NCBI RefSeq assembly: GCF_013282625.1
Contig: NZ_CP054020.1
Span: 806,001 to 870,000, forward strand
Length of the DNA stretch: 64,000 nucleotides
Direction: 5' to 3'
Source of the DNA: Thiomicrorhabdus xiamenensis
GTDB taxonomy: Bacteria > Pseudomonadota > Gammaproteobacteria > Thiomicrospirales > Thiomicrospiraceae
Shown here: piece by piece, positions 54,755-64,000 of the stretch
How positions within the stretch are numbered: position 1 is the stretch's first letter
How the letters are laid out: each line of letters starts with the position of its first letter
The notes under the pieces: generated by a model
What the model was told of the DNA's origin: nothing
The model's input: the letters and a program-made list of their open reading frames with translations, nothing else
The model's database searches: none
Translations under genes and position numbers: made by a program

Positions 54755-55780
54755 TCAGCTGTTTTCTGCGCTGAACTCGTCAAGCAGGCGGCGAAAGCTC
54801 TGATAACGAGTAAAGGCGATCTCTCCGTCTTCGACAGCTTGTTTGATGGCGCAATCCGGTTCATGCCCGTGGGTGCAGTTATTGAATTTGCACTGTCCTA
54901 GAAAGGGGGCGAAATCGGGGTAATAGGTTTCCAGTTCGCTCAGCGAGCAGGGGGCCGGATTAAACTGACGCACGCCGGGCGAGTCGATCAGATTCCCTTC
55001 ATAAATACTGACATCTTCTTTCAGATTCAAGTGATACAGAATACTGTTGGTCGTGGTGTGCTTCCCGAGCCCGGTGGCATCGGAAAGCGTGCCGACGCGG
55101 ATATCCAGATCCGGAATCAGAGCGTTGATCAGCGACGATTTGCCTGCACCGGAAGGGCCGACAAAGACCGAGTTCTTATCGTGCATATAGTCCAACAGTT
55201 CATCCAGTCCTTGCTGAGAAACGGTAGAGGCCGGGATTAACGGGATTTCCATTTCATCGTAAGGTGCCAGCAATTCGGCAACCGCTTCCCAGTCTTCATC
55301 ACTTTCCAGCAGGTCGGTTTTATTGAGAATAATGATCGCGGGGATTCCCAGCTGGGCTGCGCCGACCAGATAGCGGTCGATCATGTCCGGATGGATACCG
55401 GGAACCACCGGTGTGACAATGCCGATGAAATCTATATTGGCCGCGACCATTCGGGTCTGGCCGCGAAAGCCGGGGCGACTCAGTTCATGCGTGCGTGGCA
55501 AAACGCTGATGACGACGCCGGTTCCCGCTTCGATATCGGAGCGCCAGATAACCTTGTCGCCGGCGACCAGTTTGCCCAGATGCTGGCGGATGGCACAGTT
55601 ATAACTCTGTTGATCCTCACCTTCGACCAGAACACGCTTTCCAAAGCTGGTGATGACCAGACCGTTGCGTTCTTCTCCGAGATGACCGCTCTCCTGTTTG
55701 AGATCTTGTTCGCCGGTCTCTTTCTTCCGTTGACGGCTGACGCGGCGGCTCTGTTGTTTGGTTAAGCGGCGTTTTGACAT
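54755..55780 (-). CDS. rsgA: Ribosome small-subunit GTPase RsgA
   Basis: A 341-residue circularly permuted GTPase: G4 (NKTD near 155) precedes G1 (GPSGAGKSSLIN near 210) and G3 (DSPG near 265). The C-terminal zinc knuckle C-x4-C-x-H-x5-C is present (QCKFNNCTHGHEPDC). RsgA checks 30S maturation. The N-terminus is lysine/arginine-rich. The following minus-strand gene (pterin dehydratase) starts upstream with about 38 bases between. Confidence 0.94.
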   Translation of the reverse strand: MSKRRLTKQQSRRVSRQRKKETGEQDLKQESGHLGEERNGLVITSFGKRVLVEGEDQQSYNCAIRQHLGKLVAGDKVIWRSDIEAGTGVVISVLPRTHELSRPGFRGQTRMVAANIDFIGIVTPVVPGIHPDMIDRYLVGAAQLGIPAIIILNKTDLLESDEDWEAVAELLAPYDEMEIPLIPASTVSQQGLDELLDYMHDKNSVFVGPSGAGKSSLINALIPDLDIRVGTLSDATGLGKHTTTNSILYHLNLKEDVSIYEGNLIDSPGVRQFNPAPCSLSELETYYPDFAPFLGQCKFNNCTHGHEPDCAIKQAVEDGEIAFTRYQSFRRLLDEFSAENS

Positions 55781-55818
55781 AAGTTACCTTTAAATAGAGA
55801 GAAACGCTTCAGTAAGAT

Positions 55819-56175
55819 TCAGTCTTCCAGCAAAGCGTTGATTTTAGCGGCCATAATCATGTCATTCATGCTCAGGCCTTTGATGTCGTGCGTACTCAAA
55901 CTGATATCACAGTGGTTATAACCGAAGCAGACGGTCGGGTGGTGACCTTCTTTCTGCGCCAGCCAGGTGACGGCGTTTACAAAAGCAACGGTCTGATAGT
56001 AGTTTTTGAACTGGAATCGTTTTTTCAATTCCGCGTAGTTCAGAGGAACTTCCCAACCGTCCAGGTGGCTGATGTTGCTCTCAATGCTCGGAATAATCAG
56101 CGGCTTGTCTTTCGGGCTGATTTCGCTACAGCGTGAGTTCAGAAGGGTTTGTAGAATTTCGCTTTTTTCACTCAT
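55819..56175 (-). CDS. phhB: Pterin-4a-carbinolamine dehydratase
   Basis: A 118-residue protein with the EGHHPTV and NHCDISLSTHDIKGLS motifs of pterin-4a-carbinolamine dehydratase. It recycles tetrahydrobiopterin in phenylalanine hydroxylation, or has a moonlighting role. It is between the Ste24-type gene and rsgA on the same strand. Confidence 0.9.
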   Translation of the reverse strand: MSEKSEILQTLLNSRCSEISPKDKPLIIPSIESNISHLDGWEVPLNYAELKKRFQFKNYYQTVAFVNAVTWLAQKEGHHPTVCFGYNHCDISLSTHDIKGLSMNDMIMAAKINALLED

Positions 56176-56193
56176 TTTTTATCCTTAAGCGTA

Positions 56194-57448
56194 TTATTTT
56201 GCCAATTGTTTTAAATGATCGATACGGATTTTAGCCGGCGGGTGACTGTCGTGATAGGCAGAGTATGCCGGATCCGGAGTCAGGGTGCTGGCATTGTCGC
56301 GATACAGTTTCAGTAACGCTGAAATCAGGTGTTCTGGGCCGACATGTTCGGCAGCGAAAGCATCCGCTTCGAATTCGTGTTTACGGCTTTTGATGGCCAT
56401 GATCGGTCCGATAAAGAAAAACAGTAGCGGGACTACGGTCATAAACAGCAGCAGGGCGATGGCAGGAAGGAGACTGTTCGTTCATTCCCAGGCCGCTGTA
56501 GAAAACCGGTTGCTGAATCAGCCAGCCGAGCAGAGCAAGAGCGGCCAGAGTCATTAAGGACATTTCCAGCATGCGTTTTTTGATATGGCCGTGTTTAAAG
56601 TGTCCCAGTTCATGCGCCAGCACCGCTTCAACTTCGTCCGGAGAGAGTTTTTCCAGAAGCGTGTCGAAAAAGACGATGCGCTTATTTTTACCGAAGCCGG
56701 TGAAATAGGCGTTACCGTGCCCGCTGCGTGAGGAGCCGTCCATCACGAATACGCCGTTGGATTCAAAGCCGGTACGCTCCAGAAGCGCTTCAATGCGCTG
56801 TTTCATTTCGCCGTCTTCAAGTGGCGTGAATTTATTGAAGATCGGCGCAATCCATTTCGGATAGGCCCACATCAGTACCAGTTGGAAACCCATCCAGATC
56901 AGCCAGGTGTATAGCCACCACAGATCATCGATAAAGGCGTTCATTACGGAAACGACTACCCAGGCCAATGGCAAGCCAAGCACCAGCGCTAATGCCCATT
57001 GTTTGAACAGATCGCTGATGAACTTGCCCGGCGTGGTACGGTTGAAACCGAACTGGGCTTCGATTTTGAAGGTACTCATAATCGTGAACGGCAGATGCAG
57101 GACGGAGAGGAACCACAGGGTGGAAACCAGAAAAGCGACATCGCGCCAGATCGGATCCAACGAGCTGTTCGCCCATAAGCTATAGATGTCTTGAAATCCT
57201 CCGCCCAGAGTCATAAACAAGAGAATGGCTGCATCGTAAAACAGGCCGAGTCGTGCCAGTTGCAGTTTGGCGCGGCTGTAATCGGCGGCTTTCTGGTGGT
57301 CTTCGAGCTTGACGACCGAGGAGAAGTCTTCCGGAACCTTCTCTCGATGGATGCCGATATGAAACTGGTTTTTAATGTTCAACCACAATTCGATCAGTAG
57401 GTTTAAAATCAGAGCAAATAAAAATATCGATGTTATCCAGTTGGTCAT
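56194..57448 (-). pseudogene. Ste24-type M48 endopeptidase, frameshifted
   Basis: The first minus-strand frame from 57448 reads a Ste24-like integral membrane protease with several helices and the zinc motif HELGHFKH. It leaves frame after GLGMNEQ. In the next frame the protein continues LPAIALLLFMTVVPLLFFF and then KHEFEADAFA (third zinc ligand) to AK at 56194. Removing one base near 56468-56473 (a C in CAGTCTCCTT on the minus strand) restores one continuous protein of about 417 residues. The frameshift may be genuine or a sequencing error. Confidence 0.8.
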
Positions 57449-57513
57449 GCGCTAAGGATTCTCAATTTATTAGGTTAAGATAGGGGCCTATTTTAGGGAA
57501 AAGAGCCAGAAGT

Positions 57514-58074
57514 ATGAAGTCAGATAACAACTTAATTTGGATTGATTTGGAAATGACCGGGTTGGATCCGAAAGAACATACCATTATTGAGATTGCCACA
57601 GTGGTGACCGATAGCCAGTTAAATGTGCTTGCCGAAGGGCCGGTGATCGCGATTCAGACCGCTCAGCAAGAGCTCGATAAAATGGATAACTGGTGTGTTA
57701 CGCATCATGGCAATTCCGGATTAACGGCCCGCGTGCAAGCGAGTGAGATCGATCTGGAGCAGGCCGAACAGCAGACGATCGAATTTTTAAGCCAGTACGT
57801 TCCTTCCGGTAAATCGCCGATGTGCGGTAATTCGATCTGTCAAGATCGCCGCTTTATGGTGGAGCATATGCCTAAATTGGAGCAGTTCTTTCATTATCGT
57901 AACCTCGATGTCAGTACCCTTAAGGAGCTGGCGCGCCGCTGGGCGCCAAATGTGTATTCGTCTCACGAGAAGAAGGGCGCGCATCTGGCATTGGACGATA
58001 TTCTCGAATCCATTGATGAGCTAAAGCATTATCGTCGAGAGTTATTTGCCGAAAACTATCGCCAGAACGACTAA
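57514..58074 (+). CDS. orn: Oligoribonuclease
   Basis: A 186-residue DEDDh exonuclease with [11 protein letters not shown], the internal [10 protein letters not shown] and HLALDDI motifs. It degrades pGpG and other dinucleotides, closing c-di-GMP turnover, which fits the GGDEF-EAL protein in the same window. It is divergent from the Ste24-type gene. Confidence 0.95.
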   Translation: MKSDNNLIWIDLEMTGLDPKEHTIIEIATVVTDSQLNVLAEGPVIAIQTAQQELDKMDNWCVTHHGNSGLTARVQASEIDLEQAEQQTIEFLSQYVPSGKSPMCGNSICQDRRFMVEHMPKLEQFFHYRNLDVSTLKELARRWAPNVYSSHEKKGAHLALDDILESIDELKHYRRELFAENYRQND

Positions 58075-58088
58075 AATTCTCCTTTCAT

Positions 58089-58113
58089 AACCTCTGTCAA
58101 TGCAGGGGTTTTT
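58089..58113 (+). terminator. Terminator after orn
   Basis: AACCTCTG and CAGGGGTT pair (with one wobble) around a six-base loop, followed by TTTTT. Confidence 0.65.
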
Positions 58114-58210
58114 GTATTTGCTGCTCGGCTTATCCCTGCCGATTAGCACCTTCTATTGAAAATGGGCGAAAAAAGAACTGCTTACGGTTCTCATGCCCGT
58201 TGCTTTCCGT

Positions 58211-58260
58211 TATAATTTCCTGTTTACCGCTCGGACTTCCGAGTGTTTAATTTTTTGTTT
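58211..58260 (+). promoter_or_regulatory. Candidate ilvBHC promoter and leader hairpin
   Basis: TATAAT at 58211-58216 is a possible -10. A short hairpin CTCGGACTTCCGAG (58230-58243) followed by a T-rich tract to 58260 lies just downstream, about 70 bases ahead of ilvB, and could act as an attenuator. No leader peptide rich in Leu, Val or Ile codons was found between them, so the mechanism is open. Confidence 0.35.
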
Positions 58261-58328
58261 TTGTCGGATCGATTTTTAGCTAACCAAAATGAAAATCGCT
58301 CCGGCCTAAAATTAAGAGGACCATTGTT

Positions 58329-60032
58329 GTGGAAATGACTGGTGCCCAGATTCTTGTAAATTATTTGCAGGATGAGGGCGTAGAGCACATTTGGGGGTAT
58401 CCGGGTGGAGCGGTTCTGCCGATCTACGATGCCCTGGATACTGACGCTAAAACGTTAAATCATATTTTAGTCCGTCACGAACAAGCGGCTGTCCATGCGG
58501 CAGACGGTTATGCGCGCTCTACAGGCAAACCAGGAGTGGTCTTGGTAACTTCCGGCCCTGGTGCGACCAATGCGGTCACCGGTATTGCAACCGCCTATAT
58601 GGATTCGATTCCTATGGTGTGCATTACCGGCCAGGTGCCAACCGGTTTGATCGGTCTGGATGCGTTCCAGGAGATCGATACCGTTGGGATTACCAGACCA
58701 ATCGTAAAACACAACTTCTTGGTCAAGGATGTTAATGATCTGGCCGATACGCTCAAAAAAGCATTCTATCTGGCCACAACAGGTCGACCTGGCCCAGTTG
58801 TCGTTGATATTCCGAAAGATGTTCAAAACGCCAAAAGCAACTATGTCTATCCACAAGAAGTTGATATTCGCTCCTACTTGCCTGTAACTAAGGGCCATAG
58901 CGGACAGATCAAGAAAGCGGTGGAAATGATGCTTTCTGCGAAGCGTCCTATTCTGTACACCGGTGGTGGTGTCGTTCTGGGTGACGCTTCGGCTGAATTG
59001 ACGGAATTGACTCGTAAGTTAGGTTTCCCGATTACTCAGACCCTGATGGGCTTGGGCGCTTTCCCGGCGTCTGACTCGCAATCGGTCGGTATGCTGGGGA
59101 TGCACGGAACCTATGAAGCCAACTTGTCGATGCATCACTCTGATGTGATTATCGCGATTGGTGCGCGTTTTGATGACCGCGTAACCGGTAATCTGGAAAA
59201 ATTCTGCCCGGATGCCAAGATCATTCATATCGATATCGACCCGGCGTCGATCTCGAAAAACGTGATTGTGGATATTCCGATCGTTGGGCCGGTTAAACAG
59301 GTTCTGACGGAAATGAATCAGGTTCTGGACGAAACCAAACAGAAGAAAGACGAAAAAGCACTGGCTGACTGGTGGAAGCAGATTGAAGAGTGGCGTGCGA
59401 CCAAGTGTCTGCGTTACGACACAACCGGCTCCAAAATCAAGCCTCAGGCTGCAATGGAAGCCGTATGGCGTGTGACCAACGGTGACGCTTATGTGGCTTC
59501 CGATGTTGGTCAGCATCAGATGTATGCTGCGCAATACTATCCGTTCGACAAGCCACGTCGCTGGATCAACTCCGGTGGTCTGGGGACCATGGGCTTCGGT
59601 CTGCCGGCGGCGATGGGGGCGCAGATGGCGCACCCGGATGCAACGGTTGTCTGTGTGACCGGTGAAGGTTCGATTCAGATGAATATCCAGGAGCTTTCGA
59701 CCTGTCTACAGTATGGTCTTCCGGTTAAGATTATCTGCCTGAACAACGGCTTCCTGGGGATGGTTCGTCAGTGGCAGGAGTTCTTCTATGAGCGTCGTTA
59801 TTCGATGTCTTATATGGAGTCCTTGCCGGATTTCGTTAAGTTGGCGGAATCTTACGGTCATGTCGGTGTTCGTATCGAAGACCCTGCGACCATGGAAGCT
59901 GAATTGGAAAAAGTGTTCTCCGAAGAGCTTAAAGATCGTTTGGTGTTCGTTGACATTATTACCGATCAGCAGGAAAACGTTTATCCTATGATTCCGGCCG
60001 GTGCAGGTCTGAACGAAATGATTTTGGTATAA
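58329..60032 (+). CDS. ilvB: Acetolactate synthase, large subunit
   Basis: A 567-residue ThDP enzyme starting at GTG with AGAGGA about nine bases ahead (product begins [13 protein letters not shown], as in IlvI). The ThDP motif ([26 protein letters not shown]) and FAD-binding stretches are present. It makes acetolactate or acetohydroxybutyrate. ilvH follows after 13 bases. Confidence 0.95.
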   Translation: MEMTGAQILVNYLQDEGVEHIWGYPGGAVLPIYDALDTDAKTLNHILVRHEQAAVHAADGYARSTGKPGVVLVTSGPGATNAVTGIATAYMDSIPMVCITGQVPTGLIGLDAFQEIDTVGITRPIVKHNFLVKDVNDLADTLKKAFYLATTGRPGPVVVDIPKDVQNAKSNYVYPQEVDIRSYLPVTKGHSGQIKKAVEMMLSAKRPILYTGGGVVLGDASAELTELTRKLGFPITQTLMGLGAFPASDSQSVGMLGMHGTYEANLSMHHSDVIIAIGARFDDRVTGNLEKFCPDAKIIHIDIDPASISKNVIVDIPIVGPVKQVLTEMNQVLDETKQKKDEKALADWWKQIEEWRATKCLRYDTTGSKIKPQAAMEAVWRVTNGDAYVASDVGQHQMYAAQYYPFDKPRRWINSGGLGTMGFGLPAAMGAQMAHPDATVVCVTGEGSIQMNIQELSTCLQYGLPVKIICLNNGFLGMVRQWQEFFYERRYSMSYMESLPDFVKLAESYGHVGVRIEDPATMEAELEKVFSEELKDRLVFVDIITDQQENVYPMIPAGAGLNEMILV

Positions 60033-60045
60033 GGGTAGGCAAAAG

Positions 60046-60540
60046 ATGAAACATATTATTTCAATGCTAATTGAAAATGAGTCTGGCGCTTTATCTCGTG
60101 TTGCCGGTCTTTTCTCAGCGCGCGGCTATAATATTCAGGCTTTGACGGTTGCACCGACGGAAGACGAATCGCTTTCGCGCCTGACTCTGGTGACCACTGG
60201 TACCGATCAGCAGATCGAGCAGATCGTCAAACACCTTAACCGTCTGATCGATGTGGTTAAGGTACTGGATCTGACCGAAGGCGTCCATATCGAACGCGAA
60301 CTGATGTTGATCAAAGTATCGGCGACCGGCGATATGCGTGAAGAGTACAAGCGTCTGGCGGATATTTTCCGCGCCGATATTATTGATGTGACCTCGACTA
60401 CCTATACCATCCAGATGGTCGGTGACAGCAATAAACTGGACGCTTTTATCAATACTTTGGATTCAGGATTGATTCTGGAGACGGTTCGTTCGGGCACGAT
60501 GGGTATTCTGCGCGGCGAAAAATGCCTGCAGCTGAACTAA
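60046..60540 (+). CDS. ilvH: Acetolactate synthase, small subunit
   Basis: A 164-residue regulatory subunit with an N-terminal ACT domain (ISMLIENESGALSRVAGLFSARGYNI) and a C-terminal ALS_ss_C domain. It gives the large subunit valine feedback inhibition. It is between ilvB and ilvC. Confidence 0.96.
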   Translation: MKHIISMLIENESGALSRVAGLFSARGYNIQALTVAPTEDESLSRLTLVTTGTDQQIEQIVKHLNRLIDVVKVLDLTEGVHIERELMLIKVSATGDMREEYKRLADIFRADIIDVTSTTYTIQMVGDSNKLDAFINTLDSGLILETVRSGTMGILRGEKCLQLN

Positions 60541-60618
60541 ACGCGGCTGCTATAGAATTTTAATTTCATTTTTATGTAACTTACGGCGGAAGCGATTCCG
60601 CCTTTGATTTAAGGATAA

Positions 60619-61637
<1,019 letters not shown>

Positions 61638-61638
<1 letters not shown>

Positions 61639-61747
61639 TTTTTAGGCGGCTTATTTGCTCAATCTCTTTGTTGCTTTCCGAGTCGTGTACTAGTTGTACA
61701 CTTCCCCGAAAAGCGCCTCGACCTTGAGCAAAGCGCTCGCTAAAAAT
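61638..61747 (+). repeat. 110-base imperfect inverted repeat after ilvC
   Basis: The ends are complementary: ATTTTTAG followed by GCGGCTTATTTGCTCAA on the left, and TTGAGCAAAGCGC then TCGCTAAAAAT on the right. The centre holds a perfect GTGTAC/GTACAC hairpin (61685-61701) with a GCTTTCCGAG/CCCCGAAAAGC stem around it. It begins in the ilvC stop codon. It may be a dispersed palindromic element or a structured 3' UTR/small RNA. Confidence 0.7.
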
Positions 61748-61756
61748 ATTGTTTAG

Positions 61757-61787
61757 AAAAGCCGGCTATATGCCGGTTTTTTTGTTT
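61757..61787 (+). terminator. Terminator of ilvBHC
   Basis: AAAAGCCGGC, TATAT and GCCGGTTTT form the hairpin with a long T-run. It lies just past the inverted repeat. Confidence 0.88.
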
Positions 61788-61893
61788 TTTTATAAAGATT
61801 ATTCACATGATTTTCTTATTTAAGTTGACTAGTTTATTAATTCATTTTGGAATGGAAATTATGGAATAATTAAATTTCTTTGACTTAATTAAG

Positions 61894-62508
61894 ATGTTTT
61901 TTGTGAGAAAGCTTATTTTAATAGTTAAGTATTTATTTAAGATATGGCCGCTATGGTTATTGTTATTTGTTATGTTTCTGCACTATGTTTCGTATAAGTG
62001 TATGCCAGATGAGTTAAATGAAATTAATAGATTGGCTTCTATTTCTTTTCAGCTCATAGGTGGACTCATTGTCTTATGGAGCATAGATAGCAATTTAGGT
62101 GTAATTAAAAATAGTTCTTTAATTAAAATGCTTACTTCCTATCTGAAAGGCTTTTTTGAACTAGGCAAGACACAGGTTATAAAAGTTGATTTTTTACAGA
62201 ATGAGAGTCATTTTGGAAAAGCGCAGATTAGACACACAAAAAAAATTGAGAGTATTGAAGATAAGATTGACTACATTCAAGAGCAGTTAGACTTTGTTGA
62301 GAATCAGTCAAAAGAGTTGGTTGAAGAGCTAAGAAGCGATTTTCAGAATGAGTTGCTAGTTTTAAAGCAAGAAATTAGATCTTGTAAAAAAACGTTGAAA
62401 TTAATTGACCGTAATTTATCTGATATTTCAATTGGAGGAATTCCCCAGCAGGTCTTTGGTGTTTTTCTTGTCATTTATGGTTCTGTGATAAGTTACTTTG
62501 TAACGTGA
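61894..62508 (+). CDS. AT-rich membrane/coiled-coil orphan
   Basis: A 204-residue protein with two N-terminal membrane helices (about 8-30 and 45-62), a long charged coiled-coil region (about 105-175; EDKIDYIQEQLDFVENQSKELVEEL split over two turns) and a hydrophobic C-terminal helix. Much more AT-rich than the neighbouring core genes, with no recognised domain. Its make-up resembles the cassette protein at 6325-6999, but I see no sequence match. Confidence 0.6.
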   Translation: MFFVRKLILIVKYLFKIWPLWLLLFVMFLHYVSYKCMPDELNEINRLASISFQLIGGLIVLWSIDSNLGVIKNSSLIKMLTSYLKGFFELGKTQVIKVDFLQNESHFGKAQIRHTKKIESIEDKIDYIQEQLDFVENQSKELVEELRSDFQNELLVLKQEIRSCKKTLKLIDRNLSDISIGGIPQQVFGVFLVIYGSVISYFVT

Positions 62509-62618
62509 TGAATACACTACTAATAATTAGGTAAAGCAGAACACTTTTTAGTCCTTTATCCTTCACCGTGCGTGTGAATACATACATAACTAGCCAGCTA
62601 AATGCTGGTTTTCGTGAT

Positions 62619-62945
62619 TCAGTGACAGGTGAGTTCAATTTGATTGAGTGCCATGAGCGGTTCGTGGTCTTTGGTTTTAACCACTTTTATGTCATCGCTT
62701 TCCAAGCGGCTTTGCAGTTCTTTTTCGATGCTTTGTGTAATAAAGGCATTGATATCCGTAAGCGGGTGATCCGGAATATCTGAAATGGGGGTGGTAAGAT
62801 TTTTCAGTATTTGTTCGCGTGAAAGCTCGATGTACGTTTGATGAATTGTCTGGTTGGTGCTGATTTCATAGATTAAAAAGCCCTGACAGCTTCCTGCGTC
62901 GCCACAGATAGTCTTGCCGTCGATACTGCTTATCGCTATTTTCAT
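62619..62945 (-). CDS. NifB/NifX-like dinitrogenase-cofactor domain protein
   Basis: A 108-residue protein beginning MKIAISSIDGKTICGDAGSC, with QGFLIYEI, close to the nitrogenase FeMo-cofactor-binding (NifX/NafY-like) domain, which in nif-free genomes occurs in proteins of unknown role. No nif genes are in the window. Two cysteines near the N-terminus (C14 and C20) could bind a metal or cluster. Confidence 0.7.
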   Translation of the reverse strand: MKIAISSIDGKTICGDAGSCQGFLIYEISTNQTIHQTYIELSREQILKNLTTPISDIPDHPLTDINAFITQSIEKELQSRLESDDIKVVKTKDHEPLMALNQIELTCH

Positions 62946-63045
62946 ATTTTTCCCTAAAAAGAATACTTTGCTGCAGTAAATTGTAAGAGTATTTGTATTG
63001 CTTAGGTATAAATAAATATATTTAATAGGTATAAAGGGATTTAAA

Positions 63046-63243
63046 GTGAAAAAGACAGTATTTGTTAGCGGATTCTATTGTGCCGTCATTTACGGAAATT
63101 GGACGATTGGTTGTTGTAGGTGGGCTTGGTTATCGGCAGGAGCAGACTCTGCGGAGGACCTTGTGCATGATCTCTCTCAGGCTGGCTGCGAAGTGATGTC
63201 GCAAAAATGTAACGCTCTACTGAAACAGAAGACGTTATTGTAA
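63046..63243 (+). CDS. Doubtful 65-residue ORF
   Basis: A GTG-start ORF with an AGGG-type site upstream and a slightly hydrophobic N-terminus (MKKTVFVSGFYCAVIYG). Seven cysteine and tryptophan residues cluster in GNWTIGCCRWAW. No family is recognised and the second half has no clear coding character, so it may be a remnant. Confidence 0.25.
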   Translation: MKKTVFVSGFYCAVIYGNWTIGCCRWAWLSAGADSAEDLVHDLSQAGCEVMSQKCNALLKQKTLL

Positions 63244-63303
63244 AGGGTAAGGGTGTATAGAGGATTCGGAGAAAGGAGGATTCCAATCTCCGAAAAGTGT
63301 GAA

Positions 63304-63438
63304 TCAGGCAAGGCCTACTGGGACAGACAGTGTAATCAGTACTTTTAGTGAAGCTGGAATGCTTGAAACAATTGCTGCAGAAATACCTAAAAAACGGTGT
63401 CCTGTTTTACTTTTGGATTTTAGATCGGCTCGGTTCAT
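63304..63438 (-). CDS. 44-residue small peptide with hydrophobic C-terminus
   Basis: A strong GGAGA lies seven bases before the ATG at 63438. The peptide has a basic N-terminus (MNRADLKSKSKTGHR) and a hydrophobic C-terminus (FLGISAAIVSSIPASLKVL and so on), as in small membrane or toxin-like peptides. It is too short for standard ORF finding, so the start signal is the main evidence. Confidence 0.5.
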   Translation of the reverse strand: MNRADLKSKSKTGHRFLGISAAIVSSIPASLKVLITLSVPVGLA

Positions 63439-63585
63439 ATTTGATTCTCCATGTGTTTATTAACTGAGTTGATCTTATTATAAGTTATATTTATCTGTAA
63501 ATATGAAAAACTTATGAAGAGTGTATTAAGCAAATCTGAACCTGTGTTCGGTATTGTTCTTTCCTGTCTTCGATAGACGCTTCCA

Positions 63586-63613
63586 AAGCCGCTAAGTTCA
63601 GCGGCTTTTTTAT
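63586..63613 (+). terminator. Hairpin terminator in front of the last gene
   Basis: AAAGCCGCT, AAGTT and CAGCGGCTTT form the hairpin with a T-run. What transcript it ends is not clear; a short RNA from the preceding 100 bases is possible. Confidence 0.75.
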
Positions 63614-63688
63614 TGTTATCTTGCCGGTTTGAATTTCGGTAAACTGGTCCGGCTTCTTGTCTGAATTCCTAGGATCTTGCTACATAAG

Positions 63689-64000
63689 ATGATTTCAATT
63701 CGAGTGCTACTACTGGCGGCTTTAGCCATGATCGCTTTTGCCGCGAATTCGCTTTTGTGTCGTATTGCCTTGACGGAAACGACGATTGATGCCGCGTCTT
63801 TTACAACCATTCGTCTGGTGTCCGGTGCGGTGATGCTATTTATTTTGTGGAAGTTGCTGAATTATCGACAGCAACCCCGTCTTGCTGCTGAGAAGAGAAG
63901 ATTTGGCGGGAATACTTGGTCGGCTCTGGCGTTGTTTGTCTATGCTGCCGGTTTCTCGTTTGCTTATATCGAATTATCTGCCGCGACGGGAGCGTTGTTA
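63689..64000 (+). CDS. DMT-family (EamA) transporter, 5' end
   Basis: An ATG at 63689 opens 104 codons to the window end. The product has hydrophobic helices (ISIRVLLLAALAMIAFAANSLLC, SGAVMLFILWKLL, ALALFVYAAGFSFAYIELSA) and the FTTIRLVSG signature of EamA/DMT exporters. The 3' end lies outside the window. Confidence 0.82.
   Translation, partial: MISIRVLLLAALAMIAFAANSLLCRIALTETTIDAASFTTIRLVSGAVMLFILWKLLNYRQQPRLAAEKRRFGGNTWSALALFVYAAGFSFAYIELSAATGALL

Overview
The window most likely comes from a chemolithoautotrophic, sulfur-oxidising gammaproteobacterium of the Thiomicrospira / Hydrogenovibrio / Thiomicrorhabdus type. The evidence is a soxXYZA cluster without soxB or soxCD beside it, a TusA-DsrE-like sulfur-carrier pair, several small c-type cytochromes, a glycolate-salvage operon (glcDEF plus formate-THF ligase) of the kind expected in a RuBisCO user, and typical gammaproteobacterial gene orders (ndk-rlmN-rodZ-hisS-yfgM-bamB-der, holD-rimI, cysE-iscR). 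The assignment is an inference from gene content; no rRNA or tRNA gene was recognised.

Layout. 1-2500: hisC 5' end, a MutT/ThiE-like fusion, small hypothetical genes, a PQ-loop membrane protein and a GFA-family protein. 2588-7301: an AT-rich accessory block on the minus strand in which genes alternate with attC-like sites and no integrase is visible, so it looks like a cluster of integron cassettes lacking an integrase. It carries a three-TM protein, a 700-residue P-loop ATPase with zinc ribbon and winged helix, a frameshifted YozE-like gene, a two-TM protein and a broken ParE-like toxin. 7327-16018: ydfG-like SDR, ybbN, a glyoxylate aminotransferase divergent from glcDEF-fhs. 16123-20563: a GGDEF-EAL protein in an operon with an unusual fusion of a TRAP-type and an ABC-type binding protein. 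20564-21935: a long intergenic region, then a Tat-exported Cys/Gly/Gln repeat protein. 22036-29725: coaE, an asparagine-synthase-like amidotransferase, grxD, argA-rnt, ilvD and a TerB-like protein. 29885-32064: soxXYZA. 32242-38518: bepA-like protease, tusA/dsrE-like genes, pssA, leuA, holD-like, rimI. 38561-49272: suhB, trmJ, cysE, iscR, iscA, ndk, rlmN, rodZ-like, hisS, yfgM, bamB, der. 49390-58074: a giant FAD/Fe-S dehydrogenase, two cytochromes, a small membrane protein, rsgA, pterin dehydratase, a frameshifted Ste24-type protease, orn. 58329-61638: ilvBHC. 61639-64000: a long inverted repeat, AT-rich orphan genes, a NifX-like protein, a 44-residue peptide gene and the 5' end of a DMT-family transporter gene.

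The genes work together in a few themes: sulfur oxidation and sulfur-carrier chemistry (sox, tusA, dsrE, cytochromes), two-carbon salvage (glcDEF, aminotransferase, fhs), branched-chain amino acid synthesis (ilvD, leuA, ilvBHC), Fe-S and translation housekeeping, and envelope biogenesis (bamB, bepA, yfgM, rodZ). The most novel material is the cassette block, the Cys-repeat Tat protein and the dual binding-protein / c-di-GMP pair.
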